Below are positions 28,436-35,614 of a DNA stretch of 56,977 bases, one piece after another. Source of the stretch: Collinsella sp944321445 (GTDB lineage Bacteria; Actinomycetota; Coriobacteriia; Coriobacteriales; Coriobacteriaceae); NCBI RefSeq assembly GCF_030371825.1, contig NZ_JAUDDM010000013.1; one strand, written 5' to 3'. Position 1 is the stretch's first letter, and the number at the start of each line of letters is the position of its first letter. Under the pieces are notes generated by a model. It worked only from the letters and a program-made list of their open reading frames with translations. It was not told the DNA's origin and did no database searches. The translations under genes and the position numbers were made by a program.

Positions 28436-29043
28436 ACGTGCTCGCCTCCGGCATCGGGACGCTCACGAACCCGGGCAAGCTCGAGAACACGTTCAGGAGC
28501 GTGCTTCATTCCAAGATCTCCTCGAACACGATTTCCAGCTATATAGGCTACCTTGAGGACGCCTTCGTCATCGAGGAGGCGCGGCGCTACGACGTGAAGG
28601 GGAGGGGCTACATCGGCAGCCCCCTGAAATACTACTTCGAGGACGCGGGGCTCCGAAACGCGCGGCTCGGCTTCCGGCAGATTGAGGAGAGCCACATCAT
28701 GGAGAACGTGGTCTACAACGAGCTCAGGGCGCGCGGGTACTCCGTGGACGTTGGCGTGGTCGAGAGGCGCGTCCGCGAGGAGGGCAGGGACGTTCGCAAG
28801 CAGCTTGAGGTCGACTTTGTCGCCAACAGAGGCTCCGACCGCGTCTACATCCAATCGGCGTTGGAGATGAGGACTCCTGAGAAGGCCGCACAGGAGAAGG
28901 CCTCCCTGCTCGGCATCAATGACAGCTTTAAGAAGGTTGTGCTTGTGCGCGACGTGGTGAAGCCCCTGCGCGACGAGCAGGGTGTGGTCACGATGAGCGT
29001 GCTCGACTTCCTGCTCGATGAGAACAGCCTTGTTGGGATATAG
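28436..29043 (+). pseudogene. Truncated AAA/DUF4143 ATPase (C-terminal part only)
   Basis: The open frame continues upstream to 28366, but family-like sequence begins only at NVLASGIGTLTNPGKLENTF, i.e. within the DUF4143 domain. It retains SSNTISSYIGYLEDAFVIEE, KYYFEDAGLRNARLGFRQ and QLEVDFVANRGSDRVYIQ (the nuclease-like D...Q region). The Walker A/B ATPase half is gone. It belongs to a different DUF4143 subtype from the genes at 19900 and 32378. Deletion remnant; probably non-functional. Confidence 0.75.
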
Positions 29044-29062
29044 GAGAAGAAGCGACCACGTT

Positions 29063-29186
29063 GAGTTCAATTATGAGTTCATTCGGGCGTCGAAGATTCG
29101 GCTGATTTCGGTTAATTGGGAGACGGCGGTACACCACGTAGACGAGAGACCATGGAAATGCGCGATTTGATTATCGAGTGGGAGTA
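29063..29186 (+). repeat. 124-bp repeat R1 ending in a guaA-3'-end-like motif
   Basis: It aligns without gaps to 32154-32277 (also 124 bp), roughly 70% identical overall, with only about four differences in the last 55 nt. It ends GATTTGATTATCGAGTGGGAGTA; the last 14 nt match the guaA end (13374-13387) with one mismatch, and both encode IEWE plus stop. Exactly 100 nt separate its end from the ATPase ATG at 29287. Confidence 0.75.
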
Positions 29187-29221
29187 AAACTCCGCCTGAT
29201 TTTCTCCAAAACTGGCTTTCT

Positions 29222-29263
29222 TACGGCCTTATTTTCGCCAATCTGTGCGAAAATAAGGCCGTA
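29222..29263 (+). promoter_or_regulatory. Perfect 17-bp hairpin upstream of ATPase 2
   Basis: TACGGCCTTATTTTCGC (29222-29238) and its exact reverse complement (29247-29263), loop 8 nt. It ends 23 nt before the ATPase start; the GGGGAGGAG ribosome site (29273-29281) is outside the stem. It could be an operator, attenuator or structured leader. Confidence 0.75.
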
Positions 29264-29286
29264 GCCATTTTAGGGGAGGAGCTTGC

Positions 29287-30588
29287 ATGGAACGATTTCT
29301 CATGGATGAGCTTATTGTCTGGAAGAACAGGCTCCGTCGCAAGCCGCTTATTCTCAACGGTGCGCGTCAGGTTGGAAAGACTTGGCTGCTTAAAGAATTT
29401 GGAAAAACGCAGTTCGAGAACGTTGCATACGTGAATCTCGATGACAATCCCAGGATGCGTGAGCAGTTTGAGCTGGGCTACGATATTCCGCGCATTGTAT
29501 CCGCCATCCAGTTCGAGACGGGGGAGGTCGTGACCGAGGGAGGCACCCTCATCGTCCTCGACGAGATTCAGGCGTGCCCGAAGGCGCTCACGAGCCTCAA
29601 GTACTTCTGCGAGGACGCACCCGGGTACGTGGTGGCAGCGGCCGGCTCGCTTTTGGGCATCACTGTGCACGAGGGCAGCGGGTATCCCGTGGGGAAGGTG
29701 AATACGCTCGATCTCTATCCCCTTAGCTTTCGGGAGTTCCTCGCTGCGACGGGGAATCGGCCGCTCTGTGACCTCATCGACGCTGGCGACGCGAGCCTTA
29801 TCAACAGCTTCTCAAGCAGGATCGTTCCGCTCCTTCGTCAGTACTACTACGTCGGGGGCATGCCTGAGGCGGTGAGCGCCTTTCTTGAGCGAGGTCTCTT
29901 GGAGGATGCGCGCGAGGTGCAGCTCGATATTCTGCGCGGCTACGAGCGCGACATCTCGAAGCACCTCGGCAGGGTCGAGACTGAGTACGCGCTCGCCGCG
30001 TGGCGGTCGATCCCGTCCCATCTCGGTCGAGAAAACAAAAAGTTCGTGTTCAGCCACATCGCGCAGGGGGCGCGGGCACGGAACTACCAGTCGGGCATCA
30101 CATGGCTCACGCAGGCAGGTATCACAACGCTTGTCCGCAGAATCTCGAAGCCTGGGATTCCATTGAGCCCCTATGCGGATGACACTGCATTCAAGCTCTT
30201 TTTGGTGGATGTTGGCCTGCTGGGTGCCATGGCACAGTTGGGCAAAGAGACGGTCGTCGGTGGCAGCGGGATCTTCGAGGAGTTCAAGGGTTCGCTTACC
30301 GAGCAGTACGTCTGCCAGCAGCTCGTTTCGGACTGCGGGCTCACGCCTTATTACTGGTCCGCTGAAAACTCTTCGGGAGAGATCGACTTTCTGGTGCAGA
30401 AGGCAAACGGAGTGTATGCCATAGAGGTAAAGGCCGAAGAAAACCTGCGTGCCAAGAGTCTACGAGCATTCAAGGAATCCCATCCGGAGATTAATTCCGT
30501 TCGCTTCAGCCTGTCGGGCTATCGTGAGCAGGACTGGATGAGGAACGTCCCGCTGTACGCGATGTCGAACACAGGGCTGTGGGGATAG
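29287..30588 (+). CDS. AAA+ ATPase with DUF4143 domain (unit 2)
   Basis: 433 residues. Walker A LNGARQVGKTWLLKEFG (about 24-40), Walker B GGTLIVLDEIQA (about 86-97), AAAGSLLGI sensor, then DUF4143 ending in a PD-(D/E)xK-like pattern: SGEIDFLVQKANGVYAIEVK. This is the common AAA_14/DUF4143 form, distinct from the paralogues at 19900 and 32378. A GGAGGAG ribosome site precedes the ATG by 6 nt. The ApeA-like HEPN gene starts 38 nt after its stop, so the two may be co-expressed. Confidence 0.9.
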   Translation: MERFLMDELIVWKNRLRRKPLILNGARQVGKTWLLKEFGKTQFENVAYVNLDDNPRMREQFELGYDIPRIVSAIQFETGEVVTEGGTLIVLDEIQACPKALTSLKYFCEDAPGYVVAAAGSLLGITVHEGSGYPVGKVNTLDLYPLSFREFLAATGNRPLCDLIDAGDASLINSFSSRIVPLLRQYYYVGGMPEAVSAFLERGLLEDAREVQLDILRGYERDISKHLGRVETEYALAAWRSIPSHLGRENKKFVFSHIAQGARARNYQSGITWLTQAGITTLVRRISKPGIPLSPYADDTAFKLFLVDVGLLGAMAQLGKETVVGGSGIFEEFKGSLTEQYVCQQLVSDCGLTPYYWSAENSSGEIDFLVQKANGVYAIEVKAEENLRAKSLRAFKESHPEINSVRFSLSGYREQDWMRNVPLYAMSNTGLWG

Positions 30589-30626
30589 GTCGAGAGAGCC
30601 TACGTTGATTGACTGGAGGGCATGTT

Positions 30627-32135
30627 ATGATTCCTTCAAGTTTTACCCAGGGAGTATGGGGAAAGAGCTGGGAAGAGGCGCGTGGGGACAACGCGGTTCA
30701 AGGGACGGCAAACCTTGGCGACGAGGGGGTTGTTCTCGACATCCCCTGCGGAAAGCTGCTCGGTTCCCCAGGCGTTGTCATAAACGGTGAAAAAGAACTC
30801 TCTGCTGCGGAGTACTTATACGGGTTCTCTCAAGACGGGTATGCGTTGGTGCTTGGAAACGCTGTGTACAGTGGCGGTGAAACGCGCTATCCGGGAATGG
30901 TCCATCAGGTCATCCGTGCAGATTATCTTATGGCAGCAAAGGGATGCCGTGAATTCGACCCGTCTAACGTAATTAATAGGGTGGATATCGAGGTAAGGAA
31001 TCTGGCTGACTGGTACGGGAAATCAGCTTATTGCATGACTTTTGATTCTGATGATCAAGATAATATGCGCTTCAGAGCGCTCGAATATAAAAAAGAAAAT
31101 GACGAGGCCGCGGTCTTGCTAGAGAGTGAGCAATGCAGCATTACGCTGTTCAGCAAGTACATCATTCCCGGGCTGAATGTAAACGAGATGACTTTTCGTC
31201 ACCAATGCTGTTTGAAAGTATGTTTCTCAGCCGGAAAGACTCTCGAGGAGGCTCGTGATTTCGCTGTCAAACTGTCAAAGTTCCTTAGCTTGTGCATGGG
31301 CTTTCATGCAGCCATCCAAAGGTTTGCTTTGTATTTTGATGGTGAAGAGAGCGCAATTCAATATTACGCACCATTGATTGATTCTCCCACTCCGTCAAAA
31401 AATGCTATACGTGCGATGCCGTTCCCTTATCGCGCACTAGAAAGAGAAATCGGCAACTATCTTTCTAGCTGGTTCGACTATGGCATCGATAGGAGAGACA
31501 AGGAAGACTACCTGCTTCTCAAACGCGCCGGCGACTTAATTGTTTCAATACTTACCTATGACTGGAAAATGCCAGTTGAGTTGCAGTGCGTGTCCGCATC
31601 TCAGGCTTTGGAAGCGATTTCAAGATACAGAGCTGACCTACAATCTTGGCCAAAAGCTGTGTTTAAGCAAAATCGAAAAGAACTCTTGAAGCGAACCGAA
31701 GGAATGCCAGAAGAATTTGTGGCATGGATCCAGTCTCGAATAGGACAGAATTCAAAAGGCGCAAAGCGTCTGATAAATGAACTTATGGACAGGCAGAAAG
31801 ATGTTGTCGGGTGGCTTGTCCCTGATATAGATAAGTTTGTGTCTGAACAACAGGTTGCTCGAAACACATACTCGCATGGGTCTGCGGCCGCCGCGGTCGA
31901 CCCATCTAATTTATATCGACTAACGATGGGGACCGCATTGCTTTGCTATGTCATTCTATGGCGACTGTTTGGCATGTGCCCAACACAAATCAGGCGCGAG
32001 CTTGAGCGTTCTCATTTTAAATCATGGGTGATAGATTGGCTAAGCGTGCAATATCAAAGCCAGGATTTGGTTGATGCGTCGGAAAGTGAGGAAGACGGTG
32101 ACTCAGATTGCTCCGGAAGAGCGTCTGACATCTGA
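30627..32135 (+). CDS. ApeA-like HEPN-domain anti-phage protein
   Basis: 502 residues from the ATG at 30627 (GGAGGG 6 nt upstream); a TTG 18 nt earlier lies upstream of that site and is rejected. The N-terminal half, beginning IPSSFTQGVWGKSW, resembles ApeA N-terminal domains; the C-terminal half is helical with SASQALEAISRY and the catalytic HEPN motif RNTYSH (R412, H417). ApeA proteins are single-gene abortive-infection effectors thought to cleave RNA. The tail is acidic (SESEEDGDSD). GC content is lower than in neighbours, consistent with transfer. The family call rests on motif pattern only. Confidence 0.7.
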   Translation: MIPSSFTQGVWGKSWEEARGDNAVQGTANLGDEGVVLDIPCGKLLGSPGVVINGEKELSAAEYLYGFSQDGYALVLGNAVYSGGETRYPGMVHQVIRADYLMAAKGCREFDPSNVINRVDIEVRNLADWYGKSAYCMTFDSDDQDNMRFRALEYKKENDEAAVLLESEQCSITLFSKYIIPGLNVNEMTFRHQCCLKVCFSAGKTLEEARDFAVKLSKFLSLCMGFHAAIQRFALYFDGEESAIQYYAPLIDSPTPSKNAIRAMPFPYRALEREIGNYLSSWFDYGIDRRDKEDYLLLKRAGDLIVSILTYDWKMPVELQCVSASQALEAISRYRADLQSWPKAVFKQNRKELLKRTEGMPEEFVAWIQSRIGQNSKGAKRLINELMDRQKDVVGWLVPDIDKFVSEQQVARNTYSHGSAAAAVDPSNLYRLTMGTALLCYVILWRLFGMCPTQIRRELERSHFKSWVIDWLSVQYQSQDLVDASESEEDGDSDCSGRASDI

Positions 32136-32153
32136 TGCTAGGCTGGAATAGCT

Positions 32154-32277
32154 GAGTTCATTATTGAGTTTATCCGAGTGCTCGACATTCGTGCCGTTTC
32201 GGCGATGAGTGAGACAACGACGCACCACGTAGACGAGAGGCCATAGAAACGCACGATTTGATTATCGAGTGGGAGTA
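32154..32277 (+). repeat. 124-bp repeat R2 ending in a guaA-3'-end-like motif
   Basis: Gap-free partner of the repeat at 29063-29186, starting 18 nt after the ApeA-like gene stop. It ends ATCGAGTGGGAGTA (32264-32277). The distance from its end to the ATPase ATG at 32378 is exactly 100 nt, the same as for R1. Confidence 0.75.
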
Positions 32278-32283
32278 GCCTAG

Positions 32284-32373
32284 TTAACGCACATAATTTT
32301 GTAAAAACGCGAAAATTGGTGCGTTAAACGCCGAATATCGCCTCCTGGCTCTATACTGGGGCCAGGAGGCGAT
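32284..32373 (+). promoter_or_regulatory. Two hairpins upstream of ATPase 3, the second covering its ribosome site
   Basis: Hairpin 1: TTAACGCAC/GTGCGTTAA (32284-32292 with 32319-32327), enclosing AATTTT/AAAATT. Hairpin 2: 13-bp perfect arms 32337-32349 and 32361-32373 with an 11-nt loop. The SD AGGAGG (32364-32369), 8 nt before the ATG, is fully inside the right arm, so the folded mRNA would hide it. Confidence 0.75.
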
Positions 32374-32377
32374 TTCC

Positions 32378-33604
32378 ATGAAGCTGTACCGTCGCGAGCA
32401 GTACCTCAAGAAGATCCGGCCGTTCTACGATGACGACATCATCAAGGTCATCACGGGCATACGGCGGTGCGGCAAATCCAGCCTCATGGAGACGGTCATC
32501 GAGGAGCTTAGGGAACGCGGGGTTTCCGATAAGGACATCGTCTACCTCGATCTGGAGAAGCGGGGCAACCGGTCGATCAAGACCCCAGACCAGCTCGAGG
32601 CGGCAATCGAGAAGCGGCTGCTGGACGACGACTTCAAGTACCTCTTCATCGACGAGGTGCAAAACGTCGAGGGATACGAGGAGGTCGTCAACGCGTACAA
32701 CGCGGACGGCGGCTTCTCGATATTCATCACCGGATCAAACTCATATCTGCTCTCCGGCGAGCTCATGACCAAGCTGACGGGCCGTTACGTCGAGTTCGAG
32801 ATGTTCCCGCTCTCGTTTGCCGAGTATCTGGGAATGAAGCGCCATCTTGGCAAGGAGGTCAGCGACGTGCGCCGCGAATTCGACGACTATTTGCGCTTCG
32901 GGGGCTTCCCGAGGTCGCTCGCATACGATGATCCGGACGCGAAGGCGCGCTACATCGAGGACGTGGTGAACCAGATCATCGAGAAGGACATCAAGGGTCG
33001 GAAGAAAATCCGTCACGTCGACACCTTCAACCGGGTCATGACGTATCTCATCAACAACTTCGGAGCGCCGACGAGCCTGACGAACCTGGTTGACCATTTC
33101 ACTAACGTCGAGAAGATCCGCGTGCAGCGCAGGACTATCGCTTCGTACATCCAGGCGCTGGTCGATGCTAAGGTCCTCTGCCGTTGTTCCCGGTTCGACC
33201 TGAAGTCCCGCAAGTCCCTGCGGGGCGAGGAGAAGTACTATCTTGCGGATCCGGGTATCTACTTCGCGCGCAATGGCGACGTCCGCCTCAACTACGGATC
33301 CTCGCTCGAGAACGCACTGTACCTGTACCTTCGGGCGAGGGACTACAGGCTTTCCGTTGGGAGGATTGGGAAGCTCGAATGCGATTTCATTGCTCGCCAA
33401 CGCAATGCGTACGCCTACATTCAGGTGGCGATGAGCATCGCGGACCGCACGACCGAAGATCGCGAGTACCGGCCCTTCGGCTACATACGCGACGGTTACC
33501 CGCGCTACCTCTTCACGCTCGATCCGTTGCTTCAGGAGCGCGAGGGCGTGAGGCACCTCAATCTCATCGATTTCATGGCGGAGGACAAAGACCTATTTGA
33601 ATGA
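32378..33604 (+). CDS. AAA+ ATPase with DUF4143 domain (unit 3)
   Basis: 408 residues, close paralogue of the gene at 19900: shared Walker A GIRRCGKSSLM, Walker B KYLFIDEVQNVEGYEEV, FITGSNSYLLSGEL, SRKSLRGEEKYYLADPGIYF and ECDFIARQRNAYAYIQVA. The roles of this family are not established. It is preceded by repeat R2 and two hairpins. Its stop codon (TGA, 33602-33604) overlaps the start of a truncated relative of the 19900 gene, which suggests a past recombination between copies. Confidence 0.88.
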   Translation: MKLYRREQYLKKIRPFYDDDIIKVITGIRRCGKSSLMETVIEELRERGVSDKDIVYLDLEKRGNRSIKTPDQLEAAIEKRLLDDDFKYLFIDEVQNVEGYEEVVNAYNADGGFSIFITGSNSYLLSGELMTKLTGRYVEFEMFPLSFAEYLGMKRHLGKEVSDVRREFDDYLRFGGFPRSLAYDDPDAKARYIEDVVNQIIEKDIKGRKKIRHVDTFNRVMTYLINNFGAPTSLTNLVDHFTNVEKIRVQRRTIASYIQALVDAKVLCRCSRFDLKSRKSLRGEEKYYLADPGIYFARNGDVRLNYGSSLENALYLYLRARDYRLSVGRIGKLECDFIARQRNAYAYIQVAMSIADRTTEDREYRPFGYIRDGYPRYLFTLDPLLQEREGVRHLNLIDFMAEDKDLFE

Positions 33605-33891
33605 CGAGGCGCTACGTGGAGTTCGAGGTCCAGACGCTCAGCTTCGAGGAGTACCGGGAGATGAAGCGCTTCCTCGGGCAGGCGGTCGATCTCAACCCCG
33701 TGGCGAAGCTCGACCACTGCATCTTCGAGGGCGGCTTCTCCAAGGCGCTCGACTACCCCAAATGCACACGCTTCGACATGAAGTCGCGCAAGTCGCTCCA
33801 GGGAGAGCAGAAGTATTACCTCGCCGACCTGAGCTTCTACTTCGCGCTCGACACCGACAAAGACAGTCTCAGTTATTTGAGTAGCATTTAG
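33601..33891 (+). pseudogene. Internally deleted DUF4143 ATPase fragment
   Basis: Begins at RRYVEFEVQTLSFEEYREMK, matching the 19900 protein from about residue 130, runs to DYPK, then jumps to CTRFDMKSRKSLQGEQKYYL (about residue 266 there) and ends after FALDTDK. About 80 residues are missing in frame at the DYPK/CTRF join, plus the whole P-loop half and the C terminus. Non-functional remnant. Confidence 0.85.
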
Positions 33892-33959
33892 GTGCTTCAT
33901 TCTTCGCATTTTGAATGACTGCGGAGCGAGCGTCTAAGCAGTTTCCATTCTGGTCATAA

Positions 33960-34000
33960 TCTGGACAATACTGATAAGAAGTCCAGAATAATGTCCAGAA
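33960..34000. promoter_or_regulatory. Inverted/direct repeats before the decayed AlbA_2 gene
   Basis: TCTGGAC (33960-33966) is the reverse complement of GTCCAGA (33981-33987), and GTCCAGAATA is repeated directly a few bases later. Operator-like, 17 nt before the pseudogene start. Confidence 0.5.
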
Positions 34001-34016
34001 TAGAGCGAAGCATCCC

Positions 34017-34590
34017 ATGAGCGATGTGCTTGATAGATACATCCAGGCGGGCGAAGGCATATGCGTCGAGTTCAAGTGTTGTGGGGCTCAGCCGCGCTAA
34101 GACACGTTCGAGACCATTTGCTCGTTCGCCAACCGACAGGGTGGTAGCGTGCTTCTCGGCGTCTGTGATGACAGTACCGTTGAGGGTGTGCCCGAAACAT
34201 CGGCACTCTCCATCGAGCGGAACATATCCAACGTCGCGAGCAACCTGAACCCGTTCAACGTGTCGCCGCTGGTTGAGCTCGAATGGTTGTGAGACGTTGA
34301 TGGCAAGCTCGTCATACGGGTCTGGGTTCCCATGGGACCGTCTCTCTATACGTTCAGGGGGCCGTATTGTATGCAGGAGCAATCTCGTTAGGGCATACGA
34401 CGAGCTCGTCGGCTTCTGCGAGAAGTGGCTGCCGGACTCCTTCGTGCTCGACGGGGGGGGGCAGCGCAAGAGCGCGCGCGACGTCATCGTCCGCGAGCTC
34501 GTGTGCAACTGCCTCATCCATCGCGAGTTCGTCAGTCCGCACATCGCCCGCATTACGATCGATGGAGAGGGCCCCGTAACCCCTGAAGAC
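34017..34590 (+). pseudogene. AlbA_2 / ATPase-type DNA-binding regulator, decayed
   Basis: Frame from the ATG at 34017: MSDVLDRYIQAGEGICVEFK, stop, then DTFETICSFANRQGGSVLLG, which fits the Schlafen AlbA_2 pattern (E-K ... FAN..GG..L.GV). Two further stops follow. In another frame, ELVGFCEKWLPDSFVLDG and DVIVRELVCNCLIHREF resemble the C-terminal ATPase-like half of the same protein family. A run of G residues near 34452 marks one slip. It is clearly inactivated. Confidence 0.75.
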
Positions 34591-34783
34591 CCTTGTGAGT
34601 AATACGCATGATTGGGGTGCGGTCTACCAAAGGCTCATGTCAGCGCGTTGCGGGACAGCTAGTGCCAAATCGATGTGTCGGCGTATGTCAAACAGATGTC
34701 GCGCGCTCGCAGGTCATTCGGGCGACGAGCCCCACCCGACTATCCAAACGGTTTTACGCTAGAGGCCCTTGGCTTCATTATAG

Positions 34784-34812
34784 CGAACATACGTTCTAAT
34801 CTGTGTTACAAT
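34784..34812 (+). promoter_or_regulatory. LexA-like SOS box overlapping an extended -10 promoter
   Basis: CGAACATACGTTCT (34784-34797) matches the Gram-positive LexA consensus CGAACRNRYGTTYC at all positions except the last. An extended -10, TGTTACAAT (34804-34812), follows, so a bound repressor would block the promoter. The start site would be near 34819, 50 nt before the small peptide gene. Confidence 0.6.
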
Positions 34813-34868
34813 AGGACAATCGAGCGGGCGGCGCCCTCCGAGTCTCGCAGGGGGAGGGAGGGGTCCCG

Positions 34869-34946
34869 TTGACGCAGCTCACCGCGCTGCTTCTTGCAGC
34901 AGCGACTCTGGTCGCATTCGTTGTCGTTTTGATTTTCGTAATCTAA
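34869..34946 (+). CDS. 25-residue hydrophobic peptide, holin-like type I toxin candidate
   Basis: Starts at a TTG preceded by a purine-rich GGGAGGGAGGGG ribosome site; reads MTQLTALLLAAATLVAFVVV then LIFVI and stop. Almost entirely one transmembrane helix. Size and pattern (xxALxLxxxxxxLVxxLLxLV) resemble the putative holin-like toxin (Hol-Tox) peptides of Gram-positive type I toxin-antitoxin loci. A LexA-like operator lies upstream, and a stable double hairpin and a minus-strand promoter lie downstream. No protein antitoxin. An expected effect is membrane depolarisation. Confidence 0.55.
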   Translation: MTQLTALLLAAATLVAFVVVLIFVI

Positions 34947-34951
34947 TGGCA

Positions 34952-35022
34952 GGTGGGTAAGTCTCCAAAACGGGAACAACCGCCTTGTGCCGAGGCGGTT
35001 GTTCTGCGTGGGCTTGCCCACC
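34952..35022 (+). terminator. Double-stem 3' structure of the toxin-like mRNA
   Basis: Outer arms GGTGGGTAAG/CTTGCCCACC (34952-34961 with 35013-35022) enclose a perfect 11-bp stem GAACAACCGCC/GGCGGTTGTTC (34974-34984 with 34994-35004). Read on the minus strand, the inner stem is followed by CCGTTTTGG, so it may also end an antisense RNA. Confidence 0.6.
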
Positions 35023-35069
35023 ACTTCAATTAACTCGGCAGGAGGGCTTTAAACCTTCTGCTCGAATTG

Positions 35070-35075
35070 ATTATA
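35070..35075 (-). promoter_or_regulatory. Possible promoter of an antisense RNA to the toxin mRNA
   Basis: A perfect TATAAT on the minus strand; a transcript starting near 35063 would run through the double hairpin into the toxin 3' end. The -35 candidate TGGCAC is poor. Confidence 0.35.
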
Positions 35076-35459
35076 CCCAAGGGCAGCCCTGCGTGCCACG
35101 GGTATTTCGGGGCCATCGGGGCGTCTTCTGGCGCCCCGATGCCTGTCTGATATTCGGGAGAGTTTTGTGGTCATATGCGCCTTTGTGTCGTACGTCCCCT
35201 TGGAGTGCCCCGACCGGTGCCCGTTTTCTCGCCAGCCTGCGTTGTCTCACGGACACCATGTTTCGAAATCTGATATTTGGTTTACGGGGGAGGGAAGGCT
35301 TTCTTTCTGAGCCGTCCCAGGCGATTCGGCAAGTCGCTCCTTCTTTCGACCATGCAGGCGTACTTCGAAGGCGGGCGGGGACCTGTTTGAGGACCTTGCA
35401 ATCGATGGGCTAGAGGAAGGGTGGGAGAAGAGTCCCACTCGCTGCTCCGTGCGTGCGGG

Positions 35460-35542
35460 CGGAAAATCATGATATTCCGTAGGAGGTTTCGGCATCCTCC
35501 CAGATAAACCTTTTACCGCTAACGGAATATCATGATTTTCCG
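35460..35542. repeat. 83-bp inverted repeat with perfect 21-bp arms
   Basis: CGGAAAATCATGATATTCCG plus T at 35460-35480 and the exact reverse complement at 35522-35542; each arm also contains an internal ATCATGAT palindrome. It lies 72 nt before the CcdA-thioredoxin gene. The rest of 35076-35459 shows only an ATCGGGGCG/CGCCCCGAT hairpin (35115-35140) and no convincing gene. Confidence 0.7.
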
Positions 35543-35614
35543 TTCAGGACCAGGGGAGGGACGCGCGCATGTAACAATACCCCTGGGTAAAGTTACGCGC
35601 TGAGGGGAAACGCC

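Noticed and set aside
13389..35614. Integrase or transposase in the island
   Set aside because: No frame with tyrosine recombinase, serine recombinase or DDE motifs was seen, so current mobility is not supported.
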